Shown: positions 1-11,323, counted from the stretch's first letter. The stretch: DNA of 34,439 nt from Tritrichomonas foetus (GCA_001839685.1 MLAK01000796.1:27796-62234); one strand, 5' to 3'. The notes: generated from the sequence alone by a model not told the origin. Program-made: numbers and translations.

Positions 1-292
1 ATTATTTAATTGTAATCCTATTAATAATATATAAATATTATAATTTAAAAATCAAGATACAGAGAAAACCAAATCCAAAAAAAAATTGTGAGAAAAAAAT
101 AAACCCCACAGAAATTTCTGAGAATTATTGAGATAAAAAGTGATTTTATAGCATTAATATCTTGATTATTTCTTATCATAAATCGTGCTTTTTATTATCA
201 TATGACCCTCCATCGAAAATTATAATGTTTTCCAAAATACAAAAATGAAGTATAAAAAAAATATTAATAATTTTGATATAAATAAAAAAAAT

Positions 293-900
293 TTAGGCAT
301 CAATGAGAAGATTACGAATGTTTTGCCATCTAAATGGCGAGTCATCAGAAAATTCACTTGGCATCGAGTCTGGAAAAAAACATATTGGATTCCATTTTTC
401 TTGATTTGGTCTTTCAATCGTTGTATCTGTATCCCTGCTTGAGAATGTGCTGTTGAGGACTGCCAGTCTATTTTCTTCATATACTAAAATTTTATGACAG
501 AAAAGATTTCAATACATTCATATTTGTCAAATGGAAATTGAATTAATTCAACATCACTGAGTTAAAACTATCAAAATTTTCGCGATTTTTAATTAAAAAT
601 CGATAGAAGAAGTGTAAATAGAATTATGGGAAGCAGTATTATAATCTTTGTGATTCTTGGAAAAAAAGCTTCTCACAATTTTTTTTTAGGCTTTCTCCAA
701 AATCGCTCTTTTTTCGGTTTAATTGTTGCAAAATTTCAAAACTATGAATAAATATGGCTCATAACTATAAAAAATAGATTTAACAATTGACTGAAAGCTG
801 TTCACCCGAAAACTGAAACAATAGCTTCTTCAGAATCATTTTCGAAATATTTTTGAATTCGGCCATTTGCGAAGTTTGCGATAAGGGAAATTTTCGTCAT
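293..900 (-). pseudogene. Decayed gene relic, possibly a one-TM membrane protein
   Basis: Minus-strand translation gives protein-like segments that change frame and hit stops. It opens at an ATG at position 900 (MTKISLIANFANGRIQKYF...), meets a stop after about 32 codons, and includes a hydrophobic stretch near 605-655 (ITKIIILLPIILFTLLL). Between 561 and 496 one frame reads DVELIQFPFDKYECIEIFS; after a one-frame slip near 497 another frame is open from 508 to 293 and ends in FRWQNIRNLLIDA and TAA followed by A, the trichomonad-like TAAA 3' end. No single frame is open throughout, so I read it as a dead gene. The family is not recognised. The weaker possibility is a chance run of open frames. 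Confidence 0.4.
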
Positions 901-1145
901 TCTTTTAGCTATTTGGGTTTTGATTTTTGACTGATGGTATTAAGTAATACTGATGATAAGGATCATTTTAGTGATTTCGTACGTTAAGACTATTTAGTTT
1001 GTATACATCTATTTTAATATTAAATTATCACTTTTTGATAACTATTTAAATTCAACTTTTTGTTTATTGAATGATTTTATCTGAATTTTTTGTAAAATAT
1101 AGAAAAAGTTCTATGTTATCGTAAAAAGTTTCAAATTTACATGCT

Positions 1146-4100
1146 ATGATCTTTTTCTTGCTCATTCTCAGCCTTCTGGGAGTGCTTCTCTTTTTTGTTT
1201 TGAAGTTCATTCTGAACTACATTTTGTACATAGTTATTAAGAATGGATTCAAAATTGAAAAAGGGAATAAAATATTTTCGTTTTCATCAGTTTCTAATCA
1301 GACAAACCTGGTCAGCATGTCTGCACAAAATCTAAGCTATTCAATGGACATTCTTGGTTTATTTTCAACAAATTTTATATTTCTTGATGTGACAATAGAT
1401 TCTGTATATTTTGAAAATTATGATACTACAAATAAACTATTTTTTCTGCCATCACATACAGTAAGTGAAAATATTTATATGCAAGTTTGCATTCACATTT
1501 TAACGTTATTGATAAAAAGAATTCATTTCAATATCAACAAAATCGTTTTGAAGCATCAGGATTACTCAATAGAGTGTCATAACGTTATTTTTAAATATTC
1601 AAAAGTTTATTCATTTGCTTTCCAGCTGGATATCTCGCGCACAATTCTCGAAATATTTAATTATTTCAAAATTGAATTAAATCCTATTACTTTTAGTCCT
1701 AAATTTGGTGTTGATCCAATTTTATCTTTAATAAATCTTGAAGCGATTTTAATTCCATTTGAATTCAAATTATCTCGATATCAATGCAATATCAACAAAA
1801 GCGAGCTCGTTTTGAATCCAATAGAAATTTCAATCTCTTTACCAAGAGGAATCATATCTTTAACTACTCCAAAAATAAGTGGGAAAATTTCACCTGAGTT
1901 TCCTGAAGGTAAAATTACAGTGAATGAAATTTCTGGATTTTTGAGTCGACAACTAATTGTAATTCCTCATCTAGTATTAAATGTAACGAAAATTTCTGTA
2001 AGTGAACTCGAAATAATCAATGGGAATCGAAAACTTATAAAAATTAATGATTTTCATGGTTCAAGAAATGAAAATGATCCATGGAATATTCAATGCCAAA
2101 ACTTCAAAGTTTATTATCACACAAAAACAATCATCAAATTGCTTCCTTTCCTGAGCGATAATATTTTCCCACTTTTTATGAATCAAACTTCCAATAACTC
2201 TCAAAAAGAAAATAACCAACAAAACACTAAAAATCTTAACAAAAACAATATAAATCAAACAAATTCTCAAAATAATATGCCAATTAATATAGAAAATAAT
2301 AATGAGATTAAGTCTGAAAATGACACTGAAAATAACAATAAAAAGAAAATTGACAATGAAAAATACCATCCCAGCATTCCTGACTGTTTAGTGTTTCTGA
2401 ATAATTTCACAATCAAGTTAAAAATTACAGATTCAATTTCACTTCTTGTGAATGGCCGATGCTTGAAAATTAAGAATAAAAAAATTAAAATTCCAGTTTT
2501 GGTTCAATATGCAAATGATTATAAGATTGTTTCCATTAAATTGTTAAAATTGTTTGTTGATCAAAACAATTTTCTGAATTACAACTGTTCATCTTTTCAT
2601 ATTCATGATCGTTCTGAAATTTCTTTTCAAGATGTTTTAACAGAAATAAAACTTGGTCTTCATACCATTTCCCCTTATCTTTACTCATCTCGTCTTGAAG
2701 AAGAAACTTTTAAGTTTCCATTTATTATAAGTTGCGATGTATTATTATTAAAGCTTCATGATACAGATTTAAATAAATCGATTATTCGATCCTCACAAAT
2801 TATTCCAAAAATAAAAAGAGAATCATTTATTCGTAGTTTTTTACTCAATAAGAAAAAATCTGAACTAAAACTTGCAGATGAAGCAGTGAATCGAGCAGAA
2901 TTTAAACTTTCTGAATTAGCATTTAAAGATTTCAAAGACAGAATTTCACAATCTAAAAAACATCATTACTCTTTTCATTTTATTCTTGAAAAATGTTCCT
3001 TTGCATTCAACAGTCAGAATTTCACTGATAAATTGAAAATGATTCATCAAATTGATCCAATTACAAAAAAAATGTATCCAAATATTGACTGGGATATAAT
3101 GATGGGCTTTAATTTTGAGCTGAAATCATCAAATTTTCAAGCATTTGCTTTTGATATTGAAACACCATTAATAGAAGCAACTTCAATTAATTTTGTAGGT
3201 CCTATGATTATTGCGAGACCAATTTCTGAAAAAATGGTTAAAAGTCATTTTACGATCGATGGTGACACAATTCCATTATATTTAAATCCAGCTAATCTTA
3301 TCATTTATGCAGATATGTTTGTCTTCGCCGATAGATTTTACTGTTATTATGGCGATTGTTTCCAAAGTATCTATCAAGAAATGACAATTAGACTTTATAG
3401 TATGCTTCCATCATGTGTTGATCCTTCTCCAAGATTTGCTTGGTTTGATTTATTGAGAGCTTTTTATAGAGGTCAATATTTATTTAAAGTTGACAATTTT
3501 GAACTTCGTTTTCCAGCGAAAACTAATTTTCGGGAAACAGATAATTATTTACCACTTCGATTCAATAAATTCCGTCTACTTTGCCGTGAAAATGAAATCA
3601 CTCTAAATTCTGAGAGATTAACCTCACCAAGAATTTACAACGGAAGAGAAGGACCTGTAATTATTGATATTCCACATATTGCCTTGACTTTAAGATATCA
3701 TTGGATATCAAATGGTGATCCAAGACTGTTTATTGCATTTCCTGATCCTAATAAATTCCACAAAAACTATGATGCGTATCGTGACTTTCGTGCAAAGGAG
3801 TTTGTTTTGAATGATTCAACTCTGTTTATGGCAAAAAGTGATGAAATCATTCCAATCGTTACTTTTGATGTCGCTCATATTGATTGGTTATTTGAGCCAT
3901 TTGAATATATTTTAGATACACGAGAAGTTAAAAGTCAAATTCCAAAGAAACTTGGTTTCAAAAACCTTCAAAGGCCACGTGTTAAATATTTTGTTGAATT
4001 AAAACGTGCAGGAAACATAAAAATTATTGGAGATTCATTTATTATTCGAGTTTTTGATCATTTTCCAGTAAATGGAAGTGTACAAGGCTCTTCAATTGAT

Positions 4101-5699
4101 TTTAGATTTGATGATATAACTTCATTTTCTTCATTTGATTTCTTAAACGACAATAGTGTTCTAACATCGAAGTTCCGATGCGAGTCATTAACAGTTAATG
4201 CAACTGATTTGTCTTATTATGCATCAGGAATTCAAATGAGATCACCAACAATTTTAGTTATGAAACCTTTTAATTTTGATTATGGAGAACAGACAATAAT
4301 TGAAGTCAATGATATGTTAATTCATTTTAACCAACTTTTGCTGAAATATTTGACAGATTTTATTTCAACAATAGATTTCAAATTTACTCTTCCAAATAAA
4401 CAATTTAAAGATGCAAAAATCACTGATTATCCAATTTGTAAGATTTCTTTTGCTGTTGACCAAGCCAGAATGTTTTTCACATCGCTTGAATATGACTTAC
4501 GAATTGCCGTTGTTTTAGAAAATGCTGAATATGTTGTAATGGCAAATGAAGATGATGAAACAGCCATTGGCTTTACTGCTGAACATCTTTCCACTTTTAC
4601 TAATGACAAAAATAAAGAAAATCCTCTGTTAACCGCTCAAAATGTGGAAATATTTTATGGAAATAGTAATATGAATAATACTTTTGGTGCTTTAACCATA
4701 TTTGCTACCCCATTTGATGTATCTGTTCTAAAATATCTTCGCGCTGAATATTCCTTTGAAGATCAACCAAATTCTCCTATCCAAAATTCTATCACAGAAT
4801 TTAAAGTGACTACTAATTTTCCAAGCATTAAAATGAGTGCAACATCTGTTGATGATTCCATTGCTGGAATTGATTTTGAAAATGTGCAAATGGTCTTCAA
4901 GCAATCAAAAGACAAAACTCGTGAGATGATGGTAATGGTCATGAATGCAACTGTTCGAAATGCAAGTAAAGATGCACCAATGCAAGAGGTATTATTAAAA
5001 TGGGTTGAACAAAGTGTTGTTAGTGCAAATCGTCCACATATTCAATTGCTTCTCAAAATGCCACCAAAAATGAAAGGTGCTTATATTTTCTCACAAGCTG
5101 AATTTAACATGGAGCCATCAATTGTTCATTATGATTCACGGTTTTGGGAAAGCTTTGTTTCGTTTTTGAATTCAAGGTTTATTCAAAAACCACCTAGAAT
5201 CAAAAGGCAATTCACAATTCGCGGAGCAAACGATAAGCCAATGCCTTTTGTTGTATATGATAAAACTTTGTTTCCTGAATCAAATGTTCAAAAAGACTTT
5301 ACAACCAATAAAACTATTCGAGTAAAGAAAATGAGGCATGATGAACAAATTGTAATGATGATTCGATATTTAAGAATAAATCCAATATCAATGGACGTTA
5401 CTTATAAAAACCCTGATAATAAAATTTTATCTGAAATTAACAATTTTCAAGGACAAATGCATGAACTCATTTATCATGATTTAACAACGACAACTGCTGA
5501 TCTAATCTCGAAAATCACTTTCGACGTTGCAAGAGACATTCTTCCTCAGTTTTTAAAGCATGTTGTTGGATTTAGAAAACCTGATATAACTCCTGAACAA
5601 GAAATTGAAGAATGGCTTAAAGCAGATGATAAAAGAATGAGTAAAGAAGATAAGCAAAAAATGCTTTTGTTTGGAGCTAAAAACGTAAAGAAGAAGTAA
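1146..5699 (+). CDS. Bridge-like lipid transfer protein of the Hobbit/SABRE/Fmp27 (BLTP2) type, probable
   Basis: 1517 residues in one uninterrupted frame. Residues 1-31 are a strongly hydrophobic N-terminal anchor, followed by a long beta-rich body with no repeats of a common soluble fold. This architecture is typical of tube-like proteins that channel lipids between ER and other membranes. Two stretches recall the BLTP2/SABRE family: around residues 758-780 (SPRFAWFDLLRAFYRG, like the family's WWDK...HG segment), and near the C terminus at 1402-1475, with ISMDVTYKN followed by an INNFQG...IYH block. Residues about 349-402 are an Asn/Lys/Gln low-complexity insert. The protein is shorter than animal, plant or yeast relatives (over 2000 residues). 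Another ATG at 1141 is out of frame and makes only a two-codon reading. The stop is read as TAAA. Family assignment is by remembered motif shape and needs a profile search. Confidence 0.6.
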   Translation: MIFFLLILSLLGVLLFFVLKFILNYILYIVIKNGFKIEKGNKIFSFSSVSNQTNLVSMSAQNLSYSMDILGLFSTNFIFLDVTIDSVYFENYDTTNKLFFLPSHTVSENIYMQVCIHILTLLIKRIHFNINKIVLKHQDYSIECHNVIFKYSKVYSFAFQLDISRTILEIFNYFKIELNPITFSPKFGVDPILSLINLEAILIPFEFKLSRYQCNINKSELVLNPIEISISLPRGIISLTTPKISGKISPEFPEGKITVNEISGFLSRQLIVIPHLVLNVTKISVSELEIINGNRKLIKINDFHGSRNENDPWNIQCQNFKVYYHTKTIIKLLPFLSDNIFPLFMNQTSNNSQKENNQQNTKNLNKNNINQTNSQNNMPINIENNNEIKSENDTENNNKKKIDNEKYHPSIPDCLVFLNNFTIKLKITDSISLLVNGRCLKIKNKKIKIPVLVQYANDYKIVSIKLLKLFVDQNNFLNYNCSSFHIHDRSEISFQDVLTEIKLGLHTISPYLYSSRLEEETFKFPFIISCDVLLLKLHDTDLNKSIIRSSQIIPKIKRESFIRSFLLNKKKSELKLADEAVNRAEFKLSELAFKDFKDRISQSKKHHYSFHFILEKCSFAFNSQNFTDKLKMIHQIDPITKKMYPNIDWDIMMGFNFELKSSNFQAFAFDIETPLIEATSINFVGPMIIARPISEKMVKSHFTIDGDTIPLYLNPANLIIYADMFVFADRFYCYYGDCFQSIYQEMTIRLYSMLPSCVDPSPRFAWFDLLRAFYRGQYLFKVDNFELRFPAKTNFRETDNYLPLRFNKFRLLCRENEITLNSERLTSPRIYNGREGPVIIDIPHIALTLRYHWISNGDPRLFIAFPDPNKFHKNYDAYRDFRAKEFVLNDSTLFMAKSDEIIPIVTFDVAHIDWLFEPFEYILDTREVKSQIPKKLGFKNLQRPRVKYFVELKRAGNIKIIGDSFIIRVFDHFPVNGSVQGSSIDFRFDDITSFSSFDFLNDNSVLTSKFRCESLTVNATDLSYYASGIQMRSPTILVMKPFNFDYGEQTIIEVNDMLIHFNQLLLKYLTDFISTIDFKFTLPNKQFKDAKITDYPICKISFAVDQARMFFTSLEYDLRIAVVLENAEYVVMANEDDETAIGFTAEHLSTFTNDKNKENPLLTAQNVEIFYGNSNMNNTFGALTIFATPFDVSVLKYLRAEYSFEDQPNSPIQNSITEFKVTTNFPSIKMSATSVDDSIAGIDFENVQMVFKQSKDKTREMMVMVMNATVRNASKDAPMQEVLLKWVEQSVVSANRPHIQLLLKMPPKMKGAYIFSQAEFNMEPSIVHYDSRFWESFVSFLNSRFIQKPPRIKRQFTIRGANDKPMPFVVYDKTLFPESNVQKDFTTNKTIRVKKMRHDEQIVMMIRYLRINPISMDVTYKNPDNKILSEINNFQGQMHELIYHDLTTTTADLISKITFDVARDILPQFLKHVVGFRKPDITPEQEIEEWLKADDKRMSKEDKQKMLLFGAKNVKKK

Positions 5700-5880
5700 A
5701 TCATTGTAATAGATCCATTGATCATATCTTTAACTATCTCAGGTAATCTTATATTATGCTTCATTATAGTAATATTAATTGTTGTGTTTTTTTTATTTTT
5801 TAAAAAATAAACATGGTTAAATTCTATCAAATTCTCTATTTTTATTAATATGTCGAAAATGTTATCAATAAACTTAAGTT

Positions 5881-6177
5881 TTAAGTCAATTTATCATTAA
5901 AAGTCCTAGATATGCTTGATACCGTAATTGGAATAGATGGTTCAGTGACCTTTTTGGTGAAGATACTGTTGTAACGAATGATTGAATATAATAATTGTTT
6001 TGCAAAGTTAATATGTATTGTGTTCCAACCAGTGATAATATTACACTTGGCTATTTTTGTGTTGAGAAATACTTCTGCTCAAATATTTTCTATAGATCTT
6101 GGTATTTGGAGGTTAGTTAATCCAGAGCAATCTTTCAAAATCTAATGTGGAAGTACCTTACTCTTTTTGAGATTTAT
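5881..6177 (-). pseudogene. Relic of a BspA-like leucine-rich repeat gene
   Basis: The minus-strand frame from 6177 to 5881 reads a characteristic LRR_5 unit, ILKDCSGLTNLQIPRSIENI, preceded by a KVLP strand. Stops fall between KVLPH and ILKD and directly after ENI. About 63 more open codons follow to a TAA at 5881-5883. Spacing and residues (CSGL...IP.SI..I) match the BspA-type repeats of the intact gene at 12449-14455. No intact start or signal is left. It lies tail to tail with the upstream lipid-transfer gene and is best read as a dead family member. Confidence 0.6.
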
Positions 6178-6532
6178 GAATTTTCAATGTTTATTTGAAA
6201 AATCAAAGGGGTAAGGTTCGCTCATACATGATATCACTATAGCTTGTCAAATATACAAGATATTCAAATTACGAAAAAAGAAAAAACCTTTTAATTATTC
6301 TTGAAATTTCCAAAATATGGTAAACTTTGTTTCAAAATGACACCAAATGAAATATATATTTGGTAAATGTATGAAATAATGTATTCCTTTCATATTGATT
6401 TATAAACTATTATTAATCGAGAATAATCAAAAATACTATTTTCAGTTTATAAATGGTCACAATCAGGTATGATTTACATATTGGGTCAAAAAAGGTCAAT
6501 TAGATTATTTCTGAGCATTTGTCAATGAAATA

Positions 6533-9262
6533 ATGGAAAACACATGGAATGAAATATCATCAAATAAAATTCCACAAGAATTTCTTGATCATCTTTTTGG
6601 ATCATTTTCACAAATAAATAATGAAAATGCTCATTCTTTATACATTGATTTATGCAATAATCCAAATACAATTCCATATCTATTAATTTTGATATCCAAT
6701 ATTTTATCAAATGAACCACATCCATATAGCTCATTGAAACAATATCTTCCTTTATTTATATCCTTTTTATATAAATTATTTCATTCTCAATTTACAAAAA
6801 ATCTACTTTCTCAAACAGATCCAAGTTTTTTAATGAGTCAATTAACTCAATTATCATTTACTATGTTTTATAATGGTAATTTTCATGCTCTCATGATTTT
6901 TGTTGAGTGTTTATTATTAGCAATAGAAACAGTTAAAGCTCCCAACTTCATTGAACCCTTTTTATTGTTCATTGTTTCAAATATAACAAACGATGAAAAT
7001 TTAACTAATCCTATTTTACTTAATTCATTACTAATTTCACTTCATTTGGTATTATCATCTTCTATTTCGAAGCATTCTTTTATTACCAATGATTTTTTTG
7101 AGTTATTGATTTTAAAATTGAAAAAAATCATACAAATGAACAAAATTGGAGAAGATACCTTTCTTGAAGTTTTTATTTGGCTATTTAAATTATTAAGACA
7201 AATCACCAAAGGTCATCGAAATTTCATATTTAAAGGTGATTCAGAAAATGAATATTTTGTGATTTATTCCTTTTCTGTGATTGATTTTATGATAAAAAAA
7301 CTTTTACCAATATCACAAGCAAACAATCAACAAATGGAATTATTGTTAAACGTGTCTGAATTCATTTCACTGTTTTATAATCCAGAAAAATATTATTGTA
7401 ATGAAAAAAATCAAAAATTAATCATTCAAGGCTATTTAAACATTATTTACTTATTAAAACCAATTAGACAAATAAGTAATGAAGATAATCGTGTGTTATT
7501 AATCTTTTTAAGAATTGTCAATAATTATTGGTATGATGTTATTGATTATATTCCTTCTACACCGGAATTTCTAGAATCATTGATAGATATAATAATCAAT
7601 ATTTCTGATTTATATAATCCTGAAATTGAGGAATTGTATTCTAATCCTGAAGGGTTTTATGTTTCTGCATTTGTCTCTGATACAAGTCTTCTTTTTCCAC
7701 ATAGAGTTTATATATCCAGTCTTATTGAATCAATTTTAGAAAAAGAAATGAACTTCAATGAACCAAACAATGAAATTTTAAGTTATATAATTAATTTACT
7801 TTCAAAATATGAATATTCTGATAGCTTTTTATTCTTTATTATTGTTTTATGCAAATATATTACTGATTTATCATCAAATAGTGATCAACAAAACCCATTA
7901 TTTTTTCATTTAAATTCTTTCATTTCTCATATTTTTTCCATACAACCAACAAATGTTGTTCAAGAACTACATCGAAATTATTTAATATCTTTATCAATTC
8001 CATTTATTCATAAAGACATTATAAACACCATTTTATCACAAATGATGAACTTCATTAAAATAAATTGTGAGATATCTCAAACGAATAAAATATTTTTCAC
8101 CATTGGGTGTAAAATATTTTGTTCATTATTAAAGTATAATAATATCTCTATTTCAGATTTTATGAATTCTGCAATGTATATTTTAATGAATAGTGCTAAT
8201 TGCTATGATTCTGATACATTGCTTCTATTTGATTATGTCATACAAAATTCAATTAATTCCGATCAAATAAAAATCATATATAGTTTTATTTTTAATCAAT
8301 TTGAGTTTTTTAAGAATGAATTAGCTGAAAATGATGATAAAGAAGAAAAATCATTTATAATTCAACAAAGAATTGATATACTTTGTGATGCTTTAATTAA
8401 TATTATTGATATTATTCACCAAATTGAAAATAATGATTCCAACTTTCATATTTATGATGAAAATCACATGATGAATATTATCAACTATTTTTTAGATTCA
8501 GATGATTGTGACTTTACACCACAAGCAACAAAATTATTAACTAAATTGTTCCTCATAACACCTAATTATCAAAATTTAATGATAGAATATATTAATAAAA
8601 TTTCCCAAATTGACAATTTCACAGGCGAATTTATAAATCCATTAATCAACTTTATTGATGAAAAACCCATATGTTTCAATAATGAGTTTGGATTGAATAT
8701 TTTGTACCGAATTCTACGAATTTTTGAGATGAATGACAATCTTGTGATTGAAGAAAATATCATTCCATTTGTTACATTTTTTGGTCGGATACTATTCATA
8801 ATTAACCCAATTCCAATGGACATTATACAGCAATTTCTACATATTGAAAAAATTCTTCCCAAAGATGGTTTAAGTGACATTTCTGTAGAATTTTTAAAAT
8901 CAGACGTCATTTTTTCTTTGATTTTCAATGGTTATATTCATTCCATTGAAGATATTATTCAATATATCTTAAGATCATATACAAATGGACTTTTAGTTCG
9001 TGATGAACAAAGATATTCACTCATTATTATTATTGATCAACTTTTTTCAAATCACCGATTCAATGAGGAAATAAAAAATTCATTGATCACAATTAGACAA
9101 AGTTGTTTAATCAATTCTACACCACAAAATCAAGAACTTCAAGAGCTTAATGATAGAGTAAATATGTCATTTATAATGAAACCATTAAAATACCTATGTG
9201 ATATGAGGATTGAAGGGTTTGTATTTACTGTTAACAGTACCATCTTGTTTGAAAACTCTTAA
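6533..9262 (+). CDS. Large alpha-helical repeat protein, importin-beta-like
   Basis: 909 residues, almost entirely amphipathic helices rich in Leu, Ile, Phe and Asn, with no membrane anchor or signal peptide. The helical-pair pattern is that of an ARM/HEAT solenoid. The segment around residues 336-405 (YNPEIEELYSNPEGFYV, then HRVYISSLIESIL) resembles the mid region of importin-beta family receptors (importin 7/9/11, Cse1), where an acidic DPE-like turn precedes an Arg-containing helix. If so, it would carry cargo through nuclear pores and bind Ran through its N-terminal repeats. The N-terminal 100 residues are compatible with such a domain but lack a decisive motif. Length is slightly below the usual 950-1050. 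An exportin or an unrelated HEAT protein is possible. Confidence 0.6.
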   Translation: MENTWNEISSNKIPQEFLDHLFGSFSQINNENAHSLYIDLCNNPNTIPYLLILISNILSNEPHPYSSLKQYLPLFISFLYKLFHSQFTKNLLSQTDPSFLMSQLTQLSFTMFYNGNFHALMIFVECLLLAIETVKAPNFIEPFLLFIVSNITNDENLTNPILLNSLLISLHLVLSSSISKHSFITNDFFELLILKLKKIIQMNKIGEDTFLEVFIWLFKLLRQITKGHRNFIFKGDSENEYFVIYSFSVIDFMIKKLLPISQANNQQMELLLNVSEFISLFYNPEKYYCNEKNQKLIIQGYLNIIYLLKPIRQISNEDNRVLLIFLRIVNNYWYDVIDYIPSTPEFLESLIDIIINISDLYNPEIEELYSNPEGFYVSAFVSDTSLLFPHRVYISSLIESILEKEMNFNEPNNEILSYIINLLSKYEYSDSFLFFIIVLCKYITDLSSNSDQQNPLFFHLNSFISHIFSIQPTNVVQELHRNYLISLSIPFIHKDIINTILSQMMNFIKINCEISQTNKIFFTIGCKIFCSLLKYNNISISDFMNSAMYILMNSANCYDSDTLLLFDYVIQNSINSDQIKIIYSFIFNQFEFFKNELAENDDKEEKSFIIQQRIDILCDALINIIDIIHQIENNDSNFHIYDENHMMNIINYFLDSDDCDFTPQATKLLTKLFLITPNYQNLMIEYINKISQIDNFTGEFINPLINFIDEKPICFNNEFGLNILYRILRIFEMNDNLVIEENIIPFVTFFGRILFIINPIPMDIIQQFLHIEKILPKDGLSDISVEFLKSDVIFSLIFNGYIHSIEDIIQYILRSYTNGLLVRDEQRYSLIIIIDQLFSNHRFNEEIKNSLITIRQSCLINSTPQNQELQELNDRVNMSFIMKPLKYLCDMRIEGFVFTVNSTILFENS

Positions 9263-9879
9263 GATTTGATATTTTTGGTATCAATTGTGCAGACATCCAT
9301 TTGTTTAACCTCTAATGGTGCTCTCCTGCAACCGCAGACGAATTGAGTACTCAGAAAGTTGTGATTTATCATGAAATTAAAATGTATTTACATGAATATT
9401 TATTCATTTATTGCATTTTTATTGATATTCAAATGATATTAATCAATTTCTAACTATTTGGTTTAATTTAATAAGTTCCTAAATGATTTGTGAAATGAGA
9501 GAATAGACGAATTTGTGTTTTTATCTTTTTTCTTGATATATTCGTTTCTAGACATTAATCTATGTAATGATTAGATTAGTACAGGATCAGCTTAATTCTT
9601 ATGAAAACCCAAGTATAAATTTCCCGATTATTCACAAATTTGAAACAATTCTATTGAAAAAAAATTTACTATACGATTAAAATTGAATGAATTATTCATC
9701 GCATTGAATTTTTTATATTTTTTCTATACAACTGCAAAAATAAATTCAATATTTTCTGCGTTTATAAAAATCACAACTTTTTGAGCCGTCATCTCAATTT
9801 ATTTGCGGTTATTGTAAAGTCACCATCAAAAAAATTAAGTGTCCTCAACTTTCGATAGTTTCACAGCGGCTGCTCGGCT
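9263..9879. other. Intergenic, AT-rich; no supported gene
   Basis: No tRNA, repeat or long frame is visible. A 37-codon minus-strand frame (about 9373-9263) and a plus-strand frame with one stop just after the upstream gene look faintly protein-like but are too short to call. Confidence 0.5.
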
Positions 9880-11028
9880 ATGATCCAAAAGAAGATTCGA
9901 GTCATTTTCTTATTAGTTTCATTTGTCGTTGTCAGCATCTTCTCAATTTACTATTTAATCACTTCGTATATAATCGACACCGAATTTGACACCCAGATCA
10001 CGAACGGTAACATGATAACCTACTCAAAGGAGTGGTTCAAAGAACCACTTAAAAATGTCAGCACAGAATACCTCGAAAATTGCCAAGTTTGTAAATTTCC
10101 CGTTCGAAATTTCAAATTTAATAGTCAAAAAACAGATTTCTTAATGACGGTTTTACTCAATAATTTCATCGGATTGATGCCACTTTCACGGACCATTCGA
10201 GCGACCGGCACGAAAGCACGAGTCTTTATATTTATGGATACAGATGCAATAGCGAAGCTCAACCAATTCGAAAAACAAGTTTTAAATAATTGCAGTATCG
10301 ATATTATTGACGTTGGAAATATTGGACGATATCCACACTACGCATATTGCTTCATTCGATTTTATATATATTATGATTTCCTGAAAAACCTTCCGAACGA
10401 AGAAATCAGTCGTGTGATTCTGTTTGATGGCCAAGATGTCATTTTCCAAGGAGATCCTTTCTACGAAGGCTTCACAAGCGATCAGCTCATTTTGACGGTT
10501 GAAGACCGTTTAATTCACGAAAGTCGATGGGCGAAGCGGACATATAAAAAATACTTTAAGAAAATCAAGGCTGACTTGAAATTATATTACAGACCAATGA
10601 TAAACGCTGGAATTGCGCTAGGAGGGAAAAAAACAATCATGGCATTCATTGAAGCTTTCACAAAGAGATTCAGCCTTGAAGATTTGTCTATACAGGTTAA
10701 AAAGATGCAATATGTAGATCAAGCAATTGTTCATGCACTCATCTATGATGGTGATCTTGAAAAACAATACGGAATTAGAGTTTCATTAGTTGGAACACAG
10801 TCTCCTTATGCTTCAATATCACTTGGATGCTGGGGGAAAAAGTGCGCACGATTAAGGCCGAATGACTATCGTGTCGGCTATTTTCACATGAGAAATAAAA
10901 AAAGATACCAATTCATCCTACATCAATATAATAGGTATCCTGAACTCATAGACTCGTACAGAGCAGCGTGTCCAATGCTCGGAGGGGAAAACAAAAAGAA
11001 TTACTTGAAGGGACTTGAAAAGGCGTGA
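9880..11028 (+). CDS. Type II membrane glycosyltransferase-like protein (GT-A fold)
   Basis: 382 residues. A short basic N terminus (MIQKKIR) and a single hydrophobic segment at residues 7-27 suggest a type II anchor with a Golgi/ER lumenal catalytic domain. The core has FDGQDVIFQGDPF (Asp183 and Asp186), a plausible DXD-like metal/nucleotide-sugar site after a hydrophobic strand (RVIL), and an NAGIALGG motif at about 242-249, as in several GT-A families. Paired cysteines occur at the N-terminal side (CQVC) and near the end (GCWGKKC), suiting an oxidising lumen. I do not recognise the exact CAZy family; GT8-like or a trichomonad-specific family are candidates. Codon use is less AT-rich than in the long helical gene upstream. 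Confidence 0.65.
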   Translation: MIQKKIRVIFLLVSFVVVSIFSIYYLITSYIIDTEFDTQITNGNMITYSKEWFKEPLKNVSTEYLENCQVCKFPVRNFKFNSQKTDFLMTVLLNNFIGLMPLSRTIRATGTKARVFIFMDTDAIAKLNQFEKQVLNNCSIDIIDVGNIGRYPHYAYCFIRFYIYYDFLKNLPNEEISRVILFDGQDVIFQGDPFYEGFTSDQLILTVEDRLIHESRWAKRTYKKYFKKIKADLKLYYRPMINAGIALGGKKTIMAFIEAFTKRFSLEDLSIQVKKMQYVDQAIVHALIYDGDLEKQYGIRVSLVGTQSPYASISLGCWGKKCARLRPNDYRVGYFHMRNKKRYQFILHQYNRYPELIDSYRAACPMLGGENKKNYLKGLEKA

Positions 11029-11323
11029 TTTTTATGGTTTGTTTTTTATCTTTATTATCTATCTTTATTTTCTATCTTGTGTATATAAATAGTTAGAATA
11101 AATTTGTTGTTGTTATATTCTTTTTGTAATTGCTTTTATATTTTAAATCATTCTAATATATGTGATTGATTCAAAGCCAGAAAAATTCTAATTTTATGAA
11201 GCAAATGAATGATTCACTTATGAAACAAAAAAGTATTTCCTATTCATTCATCTCAAAACAAAAGATTGGAATCTTGTCATGTATATAAAGTTTAGCGAAA
11301 AAAAGAAACACAGTACGCGCAAC

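Noticed and set aside
220..480. 86-codon minus-strand frame starting MKKIDWQSS.
   Set aside because: Its second half is a low-complexity hydrophobic run; the neighbouring frame (508-293) is more protein-like and better explains the locus as a relic.
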